Below, one piece after another: positions 1 to 7,130 of a DNA stretch of 32,719 nt (positions within the stretch are counted from its first letter, which is position 1; the number at the start of each line of letters is the position of its first letter). A program made the translations under genes and the position numbers. The stretch comes from Vibrio sp. Isolate32. GTDB lineage: Bacteria; Pseudomonadota; Gammaproteobacteria; Enterobacterales; Vibrionaceae. Location of the stretch: assembly GCF_022397955.1 (NCBI RefSeq), contig NZ_JAKEUQ010000007.1:146218-178936 (forward strand), read 5' to 3'. The notes below the pieces were generated by a model. It was given only the letters and a program-made list of their open reading frames with translations, ran no database searches and was not told the DNA's origin.

Positions 1-107
1 AGTTTGTGGGTGCCAACCTGTTCCGTATCTACCTCAATATTACTGAAGGTAAAGAAGACAAACCAAAATCAGACAAAGAACAAAAACTGGAAGAGGAAGT
101 AGCATAA
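1..107 (+). CDS. yjiH: YjiH family membrane protein, C-terminal end only
   Basis: Only the last 34 codons are in the window, in the frame that starts at base 3. The visible tail reads FVGANLFRIYLNITEGK and then a charged Lys/Glu-rich end. Its TAA stop overlaps the ATG of the next gene (TAATG), so the two are translationally coupled. The identification rests mainly on this coupling to a YjiG-like gene: in enterobacteria and vibrios YjiH and YjiG are adjacent inner-membrane proteins with nucleoside-recognition (Gate) domains. Their transported substrate is not established. The remaining part of the gene lies upstream of the window, so its domains cannot be checked here. Confidence 0.6.
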   Translation, partial: FVGANLFRIYLNITEGKEDKPKSDKEQKLEEEVA

Positions 108-574
108 TGAGCGAAGTGAAAGCAAAGAAACCAATGGTGACTGATATTTTCGTTGAAGGTGCTAAGAAAGGCTGGGTTATTGCGACTACCTCGACAGTGC
201 CAAACGTTCTGATGGCGTTTGTAATCATCAAAGCATTGCAGATTACGGGTGCGTTGGATCTGATGGGCAGTGTGTTTGCTCCAATCATGGCGGTGTTTGG
301 TTTGCCGGGTGAAGCAGCTGCAGTATTGATCGGTGCGTGGATGTCGATGGGCGGTGCAGTGGGTGTGGTCATCACGCTGTTTGACCAAGGTATCTTGAAT
401 GGCAATCATATTGCGATCTTAGCGCCAGCTATTTACTTGATGGGCTCACAGGTTCAATACATGGGTCGTATCATGGGACCAATTGGTACTGAAGGCCGTT
501 ACATTCCAGTGATGATCGCTATTTCAGTGTTGAATGCGTTTGGTGCGATGTTCCTAATGAACATTATTCTGTAG
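107..574 (+). CDS. yjiG: YjiG family inner-membrane protein (nucleoside recognition/Gate domain)
   Basis: A 155-aa protein made almost entirely of hydrophobic segments, with about four membrane spans (roughly residues 22-45, 57-75, 82-105 and 132-154). It contains the Gly-rich stretch GAWMSMGGAVGVVITLFDQG and the family-like segment YLMGSQVQYMGRIMGP. Length and composition match YjiG, the partner of YjiH; SpmA/SpmB-like spore maturation proteins are distant relatives. The start overlaps the yjiH stop by one base, so the two genes form an operon. A strong hairpin terminator follows 38 bases after the stop. The function is unknown in general; a membrane permease or gate for a small solute is the usual guess. 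Confidence 0.85.
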   Translation: MSEVKAKKPMVTDIFVEGAKKGWVIATTSTVPNVLMAFVIIKALQITGALDLMGSVFAPIMAVFGLPGEAAAVLIGAWMSMGGAVGVVITLFDQGILNGNHIAILAPAIYLMGSQVQYMGRIMGPIGTEGRYIPVMIAISVLNAFGAMFLMNIIL

Positions 575-606
575 CCTAGCTTCTAAAATTTCTTGGGCTT
601 TAGAAA

Positions 607-648
607 AAGGAAACCCCGTTTGGCTTTCACCAAACGGGGTCTATTCTT
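607..648. terminator. Bidirectional Rho-independent terminator
   Basis: A perfect 11-bp stem (613-623 with 630-640, ACCCCGTTTGG and its complement) encloses a 6-base loop. A T-rich run follows on the plus strand (CTATTCTTTTTG) and also on the minus strand (TTTCCTTTTTCT). It can end yjiG transcription on the plus strand and the CsrB-like RNA on the minus strand. Confidence 0.9.
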
Positions 649-841
649 TTTGTAGCCATCCTGCTACTGCGCGTTACTTATCTTTCAATAGGTAACTGGT
701 GCTCCCTGCATCGTTCCTTGACGTGGCTAAATCCTTTAACCTATCCAATCTATTGCCTCCCTAGCGGTGTCCTTACAAACTCATCATCCTGAAGATACCT
801 AATCCATTAGGCTTTTTCCTGTTCCTGCCAACCCTGTCGAC
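607..841 (-). ncRNA. csrB: CsrB-family small RNA (CsrA-sequestering)
   Basis: Read on the minus strand, this gene-free stretch has the hallmarks of a CsrB RNA of about 235 nt. It carries 11 GGA motifs (complements at 659, 703, 715, 732, 744, 758, 770, 787, 803, 817 and 823). Several lie in loops of small perfect hairpins: GTAGC-AGGATG-GCTAC (652-667), CCTAA-TGGA-TTAGG (798-811), GGTTAAA-GGA-TTTAGCC (725-741, one wobble pair) and TGC-AGGGA-GCA. The proposed 5' end, GTCGACAGGG, resembles the start of E. coli CsrB as I remember it. The RNA ends in a strong terminator. Such RNAs bind many CsrA dimers and relieve CsrA repression of translation. There is no open reading frame. It is shorter than E. 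coli CsrB, so it could be one of several paralogous copies, as vibrios often have. The 5' end is inferred from the promoter. Confidence 0.82.
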
Positions 842-847
842 ATGTGT

Positions 848-876
848 ATTAAACACTGCAGAGGCTTTACTCACAA
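848..876 (-). promoter_or_regulatory. Predicted sigma70 promoter of the CsrB-like RNA
   Basis: On the minus strand, TTGTGA (871-876) and TTTAAT (848-853) are separated by 17 bp, the optimal spacing. Initiation 6-7 bases after the -10 element falls at the GTCGACAGGG 5' end (base 841). Confidence 0.6.
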
Positions 877-1001
877 TCCACCTCAAGAAATAAATGTACC
901 CACTAACTGAAAGAAGTATGCGTGGATTCATCCAAAACAAGGGATTGGGTTTGTATTTTAGGAGTTTTCTGCGAAGCTTGATTGTGATCTCTTACGCTCA
1001 G

Positions 1002-1019
1002 TGTTAGAGATCTCTTACA
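1002..1019. promoter_or_regulatory. VarA/GacA/UvrY-type box upstream of the CsrB-like RNA
   Basis: The 18-bp near-palindrome TGTTAGAGATCTCTTACA (minus strand TGTAAGAGATCTCTAACA) fits the GacA/UvrY consensus TGTAAG-N6-CTTACA with one mismatch. Its centre is about 170 bp upstream of the predicted RNA start, similar to the distal position of this element at known Gac-controlled sRNA genes. A partial second copy, GTGATCTCTTAC, lies at 984-995, so two response-regulator dimers may bind side by side. VarA is the Vibrio member of this family; direct binding is inferred. Confidence 0.75.
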
Positions 1020-1325
1020 AGTGCTCAGGCGTGATTTTTATTTTATCTCGGCGGTTATTGTCGAACAGATAAGAAAGAATACTGAGTAAACATAAAATAA
1101 TAGGGAAATATTATCGTTACAGCTCAATCACGGTGATTTTGATGGGGCTGCTAGAGATGAATGGTGTTGTTTTTGTTTTTGGTCGTATTTTTCATGGAAA
1201 AAGTGTTCTTGCTCGCAGTCTAAAGGGAAGAAAGCAAGGCATGTATTTAACCTTTGCCTGCATGGTATTTTAGTTGTCCTAAACTTGGTTTACCTTTCGT
1301 TTGATAAGCTTATGTAAGGGTAAGC

Positions 1326-1412
1326 ATGTCGTTACGTCTTACTACATTGTGGATGATTGTATTAGCAGGCTTAACACTGATTCTTGCGCGTGATTTGGCG
1401 ATACGAAATTAA
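1326..1412 (+). CDS. Candidate 28-aa membrane micropeptide
   Basis: ATG with a good ribosome binding site (AAGGG, 5 bases before the start) opens a 28-codon frame ending in TAA. The peptide begins MSLRLTTLWMIVLAGL and continues with a hydrophobic stretch that forms one transmembrane helix (residues about 6-20), followed by a short charged tail (ARDLAIRN). This layout is usual for bacterial single-span micropeptides. The gene is too short to judge by codon use. It lies between the CsrB-like locus and the convergent START-domain gene. No homologue is recognised; chance is possible. Confidence 0.4.
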   Translation: MSLRLTTLWMIVLAGLTLILARDLAIRN

Positions 1413-1434
1413 CACTCCCACGCCTTAAGCCGAG

Positions 1435-2061
1435 CTATTGGGAGAGATTAGGGTGCTGTTGCCCTTGGTACTTTGGAAGCTGGTCTTTAAGCTTTTTGAA
1501 GGTACTGAATGCGTTGTTAGCTGATAAGCGATTCATTAACCAGTCAGGCAAGATACCGCCCGCATTCGCATATGCCGTATAGGTGATGTGGGTCAGGCCA
1601 TTGGTTAGAGGCTGCAAAACCCATAGCGCATCGACCTCGTTGATTCGAATATACCCCGACTCTTTAGCCAAGTAATTAGATGCATCTTTAATGGTTAGGG
1701 TGAATTGACCGTCTTCTACTTCATATTTCGAATACGTCACCATATCTCGGTCACGAGCAGGCCAAGGGGCTTTGAACTGGGTGTAGACGATATTCTCATT
1801 GTTAGATATTTGCATTAATACTTCACTGTGCGACACATTGTCGATCCAATTCGGCACGTTATCGCTGTCTTCCAATAATAAGAGAAAACCTGAGTAGCTC
1901 GTTTCGACCTGCATTTGGGCTCGAACTTCAATAAGACCATTCCCATGATTACGCTTATGAATGGTGATGCCGTTTTCGCTTTTGACGAACTGCCACGGAG
2001 TCGCATAAGAAAGGGCTGAAAATAAATAAAGTCCGAGTACCAAAATCCTAGGTAATATCAT
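1435..2061 (-). CDS. Secreted START-domain (lipid-transfer fold) protein
   Basis: A 208-aa protein with an N-terminal signal peptide (MILPRILVLGLYLFSALSYA, cleavage probably near residue 20) followed by a START/SRPBCC-like domain. Recognisable elements are GITIHKR near the start, VPNWIDNVSHSEVL in the middle, the APWPARDRDMV segment common in bacterial START proteins, and a C-terminal helix (AFSTFKKLKDQL) that would close the pocket. START domains bind hydrophobic ligands in a deep cavity. The natural ligand of the bacterial periplasmic members is generally unknown. It is a single gene on the minus strand, convergent with nothing large. The ATG has a weak upstream GGAAT element. Confidence 0.8.
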   Translation of the reverse strand: MILPRILVLGLYLFSALSYATPWQFVKSENGITIHKRNHGNGLIEVRAQMQVETSYSGFLLLLEDSDNVPNWIDNVSHSEVLMQISNNENIVYTQFKAPWPARDRDMVTYSKYEVEDGQFTLTIKDASNYLAKESGYIRINEVDALWVLQPLTNGLTHITYTAYANAGGILPDWLMNRLSANNAFSTFKKLKDQLPKYQGQQHPNLSQ

Positions 2062-2236
2062 TATTATTCCATGAAATGAAAAGCTTATCTGCCATGAGTA
2101 TAGAATAAAAATAGGTTGGGTTCGCGTGGCATTTATCCCTGTGTAAGTGAGAGGATATGAGAAAAGAAGTGATAGATGGTGCAGGAAAAAGGCCGGGGAG
2201 CGTTGAGCCCCACGACCCTAAATGTAACGGTCTAGA

Positions 2237-3097
2237 TTATTGCCCCAAACACGCTTCCCCAAGTCGAGCTGGGGCAATTTTATCAAGAACTACATTTAGT
2301 TCTTTCCAATCGCTAGCCATCTTGTTTGCCTGCTTTTGTGTCAAAACTGAGCCATGCTGTTTTATGCGATCATGTTCCACCTTAGTGTAGTGGAAAATGT
2401 TGATGTCGATAGAAGTATCATCTTTGTAGGCCTCTTCCATGTTTACGATGTTCTTTTTACTGTCATCGATAAATACAACACTGCTAAAGCTTTGACCTGT
2501 TTTATCAAGGATGTAGTCGAGCATGACCCCCTTGTTCATTCCTGTCGTCATCATGATGCCATTAATGTAACTCAGTGGGCGGTCAGGGTTATCGATGTAA
2601 ATTGGCAGCACATCTGAGCCTTTTTCTTTCAGTGCGGAACGCGTCATATCATATTGATTACGAATCATCTCGCGTTCGGTCGCATAACGGTAATTTGGTG
2701 AACGCGAAGTGAGAGCCATTACAGTAAGCCCTTTATCTTGCCAGCCGCTGACTGTGCTTGGCACATCGTCCTCGATAATTCTCATAGGAACAAGCTCGTA
2801 AAGCAGGCCGATTGAGTCTTGGAATAGGCAATCTACTTTATCTTCAGCTGATGGCTTCACATCCAACTTCCCTCGCTGCCACTGATACCAAATATCACCA
2901 CCGATATCGCTCGTCGAGGTTAGAAGCGTGTTATCGATATCAATAACGATCAGCGGTTTTTCGCCTTTCTCTGTTAGTTGACTTACTTTATCTGCCACAT
3001 CTTGGAATTTATCTGTTTCCTTAACGGTGACGTCGGCAAATGCATTACCGGCGAGAGTAAGAGCGCACAGCGCCGCTAACTTGTGTAGTTTCATCAT
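2237..3097 (-). CDS. Secreted DUF2608 protein, HAD-like hydrolase fold
   Basis: A 286-aa protein with a signal peptide (cleavage after ...LAGNAFA, about residue 21). The HAD motifs are all present: motif I DIDNTLL (Asp53 and Asp55), motif II in ALTSR (Thr130), a motif III Lys in GMNKG (Lys189), and motif IV FIDDSKKN (Asp211, Asp212). This matches DUF2608 proteins of vibrios and Legionella-type bacteria. The complete motif set predicts a metal-dependent phosphatase acting in the periplasm; the substrate is unknown. The first ATG is followed directly by a second (MMKL); an AGGA element upstream suits either. No strong terminator follows. Confidence 0.85.
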   Translation of the reverse strand: MMKLHKLAALCALTLAGNAFADVTVKETDKFQDVADKVSQLTEKGEKPLIVIDIDNTLLTSTSDIGGDIWYQWQRGKLDVKPSAEDKVDCLFQDSIGLLYELVPMRIIEDDVPSTVSGWQDKGLTVMALTSRSPNYRYATEREMIRNQYDMTRSALKEKGSDVLPIYIDNPDRPLSYINGIMMTTGMNKGVMLDYILDKTGQSFSSVVFIDDSKKNIVNMEEAYKDDTSIDINIFHYTKVEHDRIKQHGSVLTQKQANKMASDWKELNVVLDKIAPARLGEACLGQ

Positions 3098-3278
3098 ACT
3101 TTCCTTTAACTCAATATTGACCTCTTAAACGCTTTGCGAAAAAACCATCGAAAGCAGAGGTTGTGAAATGTTATAGCGTAACAAAGTTATATGGTCAGAT
3201 TATCAATAACTAACCCACTTAAAATGTTGTCTAGATCACATAGCCTAAGAGCAGTATTAGTAGGAACAAGGAAAATCA

Positions 3279-3362
3279 ATGTTTTATGTACGCAAGCAAT
3301 TAACCAATAACAAGGGCGGTGGCGAGTATTATCTGAAATGTGGCTGGTGGTCTATGTTTTAG
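3279..3362 (+). CDS. Candidate 27-aa peptide with strong ribosome binding site
   Basis: ATG preceded by ACAAGGAAAATC (AAGGA-type site at good spacing) opens a 27-codon frame ending in TAG. The peptide starts MFYVRKQLTNNKGGGEYY and ends in an aromatic-rich LKCGWWSMF. It is basic and aromatic and has no clear transmembrane helix. It lies in the 437-bp gap between the divergent DUF2608 and T-fold genes. It resembles no family I can name. The strength of the ribosome binding site is the main argument; chance cannot be excluded. Confidence 0.4.
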   Translation: MFYVRKQLTNNKGGGEYYLKCGWWSMF

Positions 3363-3465
3363 CGAAAATTGCACGTAGTTTGTTCATTTCTCGAATGATG
3401 ATGTAAAAAGGTGGACTTTATAAGCTCGTTGTAACATCCTGCCCGTCCTATTTTATCTAGACACC

Positions 3466-3514
3466 AATGAGACGAAGTGCCTGCTGAACATTATTCAGCC
3501 TCCCGTATCTCATT
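3466..3514 (+). promoter_or_regulatory. Nested inverted repeats in the leader of the T-fold gene
   Basis: An outer perfect repeat AATGAGA (3466-3472) / TCTCATT (3508-3514) encloses an inner perfect hairpin GCTGAA-cat ta-TTCAGC (3483-3488 / 3494-3499). The element ends 9 bases before the AAGGAG ribosome binding site. No T-run follows, so it is not a terminator. It may be a structured 5' UTR or a pair of operators. It does not match the preQ1 or tetrahydrofolate riboswitch patterns I know. Confidence 0.4.
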
Positions 3515-3534
3515 AAAGTATTAAGGAGTTCAAC

Positions 3535-4413
3535 TTGAACCTATTTGTAAGAGATCTTACCGTTATCGATTCTTCATACATCTGTGAACACAGAGGGGTC
3601 GTAGGAGATAGTTGGATTTTAGATGTCACCATGTCTGGTGAACTTAATGAAATGAGCATGGTGCTGGATTTTAGCAAGGTCAAAAAGCAGATCAAACAGC
3701 TTGTCGATGAGCACGTTGATCACCGTTTACTGCTGCCAATGAAAAGTGCTGCAATTGTGCATCAGGCGAGCAAAGCGGGCTACTCTAAGGTTGATGTTTT
3801 GCGTGGTGACAAGAGTCTTCACCTACATTGCCCTGACGAAGCATATTGCTTGATTGATGCAGAAGCGATCACTATCGAGAGTGTGACCGCACACGTTTAT
3901 CATATTCTTCGCGATAACCTACCAAGTAACGTCACAGGGTTAGAGATCACCCTTCGTCATGAGAACATTACTGGCGCGTTTTACCACTATACCCATGGTT
4001 TAAAAAAGCACGATGGTAACTGTCAGCGTATTGCGCATGGCCACCGTTCTCCAGTCGAAATTGTGGTTGATGGTCAACGTGACGAACAACGCGAACAAGC
4101 ATTTGCTCAGCGCTGGGAAGACATTTACTTAGGTTCTAAAGAAGACCAAGTTTCAGTTTCATCACTTAACCTGAGTGAACAAGCGAACAGTGTTAATGAT
4201 GAAAGTCACTATGGCTTCCGCTACACAGCGCCACAAGGCGAATTTGAGCTAGCGATTGCTAAGAGCGAAACGGAAATCTTACCAACCGATACCACGGTGG
4301 AATTACTGGCAGGCTACATTGCGGATCAAGTAGCCCCAAGTTTGGTAGAAAATCAATCACTACAAATTGTGGCTTATGAAGGGGTAGGTAAAGGCGCGAT
4401 GGCGTTCCGATAA
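3535..4413 (+). CDS. 6-pyruvoyl-tetrahydropterin synthase/QueD-like T-fold protein (two-part)
   Basis: A 292-aa protein, about twice the length of a normal QueD/PTPS subunit. The first half has DFSKVK (45-50), VDHRLLLP (61-68) and TIESVT (113-118), which resemble the DF..vK, lDH..LN and PTsEN motifs. The second half has the zinc and catalytic signature HGLKKHDGNCQRIAHGH (154-170, with Cys163 and the HGH pair), then PTDTTVELLA (250-259) and YEGVGKGA (281-288), resembling the late PTsEN and ET motifs. The whole looks like two fused T-fold halves with the active-site motifs split between them. The product is probably a pterin- or 7-deazaguanine-type enzyme; the exact reaction is not established. 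The start is TTG, supported by AAGGAG six bases upstream and the position of the first motif. A strong terminator follows. Confidence 0.75.
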   Translation: MNLFVRDLTVIDSSYICEHRGVVGDSWILDVTMSGELNEMSMVLDFSKVKKQIKQLVDEHVDHRLLLPMKSAAIVHQASKAGYSKVDVLRGDKSLHLHCPDEAYCLIDAEAITIESVTAHVYHILRDNLPSNVTGLEITLRHENITGAFYHYTHGLKKHDGNCQRIAHGHRSPVEIVVDGQRDEQREQAFAQRWEDIYLGSKEDQVSVSSLNLSEQANSVNDESHYGFRYTAPQGEFELAIAKSETEILPTDTTVELLAGYIADQVAPSLVENQSLQIVAYEGVGKGAMAFR

Positions 4414-4450
4414 CACCTCACGAGAGAGAATCTCAGTTCTAATATGATGA

Positions 4451-4490
4451 AAGAAAGGCAAGATATTCAGTTATCTTGCCTTTCTTTTTT
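4451..4490 (+). terminator. Rho-independent terminator of the T-fold gene
   Basis: A perfect 15-bp stem (4451-4465 with 4472-4486, AAGAAAGGCAAGATA and its complement) with a 6-base loop, running into TTTTTT. It lies 38 bases after the stop codon. Confidence 0.93.
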
Positions 4491-4535
4491 GTTGCTCTTT
4501 AAAACTGATTTAGCTGATAGTTTTAGGTATAAACA

Positions 4536-4805
4536 CTAGGGCGTGTTGATCTTTCGAGCTGATTTTTGCAGCGAGTTGCTGGGTATTTATACAAGGCAGA
4601 GGCATCGATGTGTAGCTAGCCTACATGAGAAGCCGATAATGTAGTAGAAATGACCAGCAAACGCTGCCCGAAGGGTTCGGCTAAAAGCGTTTTACTCTTT
4701 GTTGAGGGAGATTTGCTTAGAATGACTAGGCTATTTCTCCCTCGCCGCGATTAAAACGCTTTTATATCGAACAAAATTTAACCGCGAAAGGTCAACACGC
4801 CCTAG
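4536..4805. mobile_element. MITE-like element, 262 bp, with CTAG target duplications
   Basis: The element spans 4540-4801. Its ends are inverted repeats: left GGCGTGTTGATCTTTCG (4540-4556), right (complement of 4785-4801) GGCGTGTTGACCTTTCG, 16 of 17 matching. CTAG flanks it on both sides (4536-4539 and 4802-4805), the kind of 4-bp duplication left by the IS5 subgroup of the IS5 family. No transposase frame exists inside. Internal inverted repeats AAAAGCGTTTTA (4683-4694) / TAAAACGCTTTT (4752-4763) and GAGGGAGA (4704-4711) / TCTCCCTC (4736-4743) would fold into a long hairpin. It is therefore a non-autonomous element mobilised in trans, or a very degraded insertion sequence. The right CTAG contains the acyltransferase stop codon. 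Confidence 0.75.
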
Positions 4806-5842
4806 CGAAGTAGCACGCGTCGTAATGGCGTTTTCTCGATCCCAACAACCAACCCATAGCTCAATAATACGGTACCAAAAAATACCGTAACGTCTTTGGT
4901 CAGTTCTGTAATGCTGAAGATTCCACAGACATTAAACAGCAAGATAATGATCAGCAAATGGCTTACGTAGATACCCAGCATGCGATTAGAAATGGCACGA
5001 ACCCAAGCGTAGTTACCCATGTTTGGGTTAGCTAAAAGCCACATAAACACACCAATCCCCCACAAAGCTGTACCAAACAAGAAATCGTGAATATTAAAGG
5101 CGACATCAAATTGGCTTAACCATGCTGCTTCTGAAAAGTGGAGGATCATTCCCACTGCGATTAAGCCCAACGCTTTTGCTGATGATAGTTGCCATTGGTG
5201 TTGGCGAATCAGAAAACCAGCGGTAACGAGCAAAGTGCTAAAGAACGGACCATTACGCGTGAAGAAGGGGGCTTCTAATCCGGTTAGTGTTGCGTAGCTT
5301 CCTGCAAGAACACCATCGCCATACAGCGCAATAGCGAGCGGCAATAGAAGCTTGTTGAGCTTCATTTCCACCAATAGAGCGATGATCAACACAGCGCACA
5401 CCAGAGCTGGAATGAACCATAAATGCACCAAACCGCCCTCTAAGAAAGAGTTAAGTGGTGTGCTCATCAAAAAGCCCCAATAGCCTTCGCGCTCACCTAG
5501 ATAGCCAAACTCTTCTACCTTCCCGAGGTTGAACGGCATGACTAAGCAAATGATGCTCCATGCCAACCAAACCTTAAGCAGTGGTTTAGAGTAGTTAATG
5601 ACGGTTTGCCACGGGGATGCAGTCAGCTTTGGCTGAATAAGATAACCGGAAATTAGGAAAAATAGAGGTACCGCAAAACGAGCGGCTTGGTTAAGCACAT
5701 AGCCAATCCAAGGCACTTCATCGATTTGCCAATAAGTGAGGGCCATTTGGCCGTGCAAACCAATGATCGCCAAGATAGCGATCACTCGGCCTAACTCGAT
5801 ACTGGCGATGTGTTGTGAAGGCGTATGTTGAACGGAAGACAT
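4802..5842 (-). CDS. Acyltransferase family 3 integral membrane protein
   Basis: A 346-aa membrane protein with about ten hydrophobic spans. Near the N-terminus it has the family signature region SIELGRVIAILAIIGLHGQ (conserved His in span 1) and FLISGYLIQPKL, typical of acyltransferase_3 (O-acetyltransferases such as YiaH/OafA-type). These enzymes transfer acyl groups, usually acetyl, to sugars or surface glycans; the acceptor here is unknown. A longer frame starts at TTG 5893, but the ATG at 5842 (MSSVQHTPS...) has an AAGAG site 7 bases upstream and begins just before the first span, so it is preferred. The TAG stop lies inside the target duplication of the adjacent MITE; the protein end itself appears unaltered. 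Confidence 0.85.
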   Translation of the reverse strand: MSSVQHTPSQHIASIELGRVIAILAIIGLHGQMALTYWQIDEVPWIGYVLNQAARFAVPLFFLISGYLIQPKLTASPWQTVINYSKPLLKVWLAWSIICLVMPFNLGKVEEFGYLGEREGYWGFLMSTPLNSFLEGGLVHLWFIPALVCAVLIIALLVEMKLNKLLLPLAIALYGDGVLAGSYATLTGLEAPFFTRNGPFFSTLLVTAGFLIRQHQWQLSSAKALGLIAVGMILHFSEAAWLSQFDVAFNIHDFLFGTALWGIGVFMWLLANPNMGNYAWVRAISNRMLGIYVSHLLIIILLFNVCGIFSITELTKDVTVFFGTVLLSYGLVVGIEKTPLRRVLLR

Positions 5843-5965
5843 ATCAGATCTCTTAGTAAAAATTTGACGAAATCTAGCAGTCTTTCTGCCCAACCAGTTA
5901 GTGCTAAATCAAGGCTTATGACCTTTTTTTCAAGGCTTGTGTCGGTTTTTTGAAGCCTGTCGCAG

Positions 5966-6922
5966 CTATATTAAATCCATTGCAGTAAGTGTAAAAATAC
6001 CGAGAGTACAAGTGATAAGAGAAACAACAGTGGTAAGTGCGATGATGTTAGCCGCCAGTGTGGAGTTTCCTCCCATCGCTCGAGCCATAACGTAGCTTGC
6101 CGCTGCCGTTGGTGCTGCGCTCATCAAGAAGATAAGCCCGAGCTCGAGTCCTTTAAATCCTAAGTACCCAGCAGTCAGTGTAATCAGTAACGGTGAGGCA
6201 ATTAATTTGTAGCTAGAGGCGAACCACGTCGACAACTTTTCTTGCTTGAGCGAGCTGATGTCCAGCGACCCACCGGTACACAGTAGTGCCAAAGGCAAGG
6301 TCATGTTGGCAAAGTATTGCCCAGCGTCTGTCACCATTTTTGGGATAGGAATCGAAAGCGCATAGAAAACTACCGCTAAGAAAATAGCAATGATTAACGG
6401 ATTTTTGGTGATCGACTTGACGATCACTTTAATCGCTTTAGCTCCGGTAGCTTTGCCTTTTGGAGTCAGTGCAATTACGGCTTGAATGTTATAAAGCACG
6501 GTCAGGGACGCGACATAGATAGCAGCCAATGCAACACCTTGATTACCATAAATATTAGCCACATAGGCGAGGCCGATGATCGCAGTATTAGCTCGGAATC
6601 CACCTTGGACAATCACACCTTGATCTTTCGAACCTTTGAATACCAATTTGGTTGAGAAAATAGTGAACAAGAAAAAGACAAAGTTAGCGATGACGCCAAA
6701 TGCAACTAACGAACTACTGGCTGAGAAATTGTGATTTGATTGAACGATGCTAAGAAATAGCATTGCAGGTAAGGTGACTTGAAACACTACCTTGGACGCG
6801 ACATCAATAAAATTATCATTGATTAAGCCGATACGTTTGAGCATCACGCCAAGAAACAGCATTAAACAGATGGGGCCTGTTACCGACGCCGAAAACGTAA
6901 ACTGTTCCCAAAGTGTGCTCAT
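5966..6922 (-). CDS. AEC (auxin efflux carrier) family transporter
   Basis: A 318-aa protein with about ten transmembrane spans in two sets of five and a hydrophilic middle (residues about 155-165, LTPKGKATGAKAIK). The start MSTLWEQFTFSASVTGPICL, the segment VTLPAMLFLSIVQ and the late APTAAASYVMARAMGG motif (PTA..SY...A..MGG) are typical of bacterial AEC permeases such as YfdV and MdcF. Family members carry dicarboxylates or related organic anions across the inner membrane; the substrate here is unknown. The ATG is preceded by AAGGAAAGGG. It is divergent from a TetR regulator across 208 bp, so the regulator may control it. Confidence 0.88.
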   Translation of the reverse strand: MSTLWEQFTFSASVTGPICLMLFLGVMLKRIGLINDNFIDVASKVVFQVTLPAMLFLSIVQSNHNFSASSSLVAFGVIANFVFFLFTIFSTKLVFKGSKDQGVIVQGGFRANTAIIGLAYVANIYGNQGVALAAIYVASLTVLYNIQAVIALTPKGKATGAKAIKVIVKSITKNPLIIAIFLAVVFYALSIPIPKMVTDAGQYFANMTLPLALLCTGGSLDISSLKQEKLSTWFASSYKLIASPLLITLTAGYLGFKGLELGLIFLMSAAPTAAASYVMARAMGGNSTLAANIIALTTVVSLITCTLGIFTLTAMDLI

Positions 6923-7130
6923 TCCCTTTCCTTAGTGATTAAACTCAATAGTTGCTCAATTCGCTCGCTGGTTAATTCAATAACCGTGTAACCCAATATC
7001 CTTTGAGTACTGTCGCATTTTTCCACAATTTTTAGATTAGAGAAATTAAATCCCACTGGTTAGGCTAAAAACTTTGAAAAAAAGAACGAACGTGCTAAAA
7101 ATAACGTATCAGATTTGTTTTTGGTGAATA

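Noticed and set aside
1157..1273. 38-codon frame on the plus strand upstream of the 28-aa candidate
   Set aside because: No ribosome binding site at usable distance and no recognisable protein pattern; likely chance.
2190..2213. G/C hairpin with short T-run after the DUF2608 gene (minus strand)
   Set aside because: Only a 4-bp stem with a 9-base loop; too weak to call a terminator.
2239..2277. TTGCCCC / GGGGCAA inverted repeat
   Set aside because: It lies inside the DUF2608 coding end, and on the coding strand no T-run follows.
2157..2390. 77-aa plus-strand frame
   Set aside because: It overlaps the end of the well-supported DUF2608 gene on the other strand and has no protein-like composition.
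5843..5893. 17-residue N-terminal extension of the acyltransferase
   Set aside because: It would start at TTG without a ribosome binding site; ATG 5842 is better supported.
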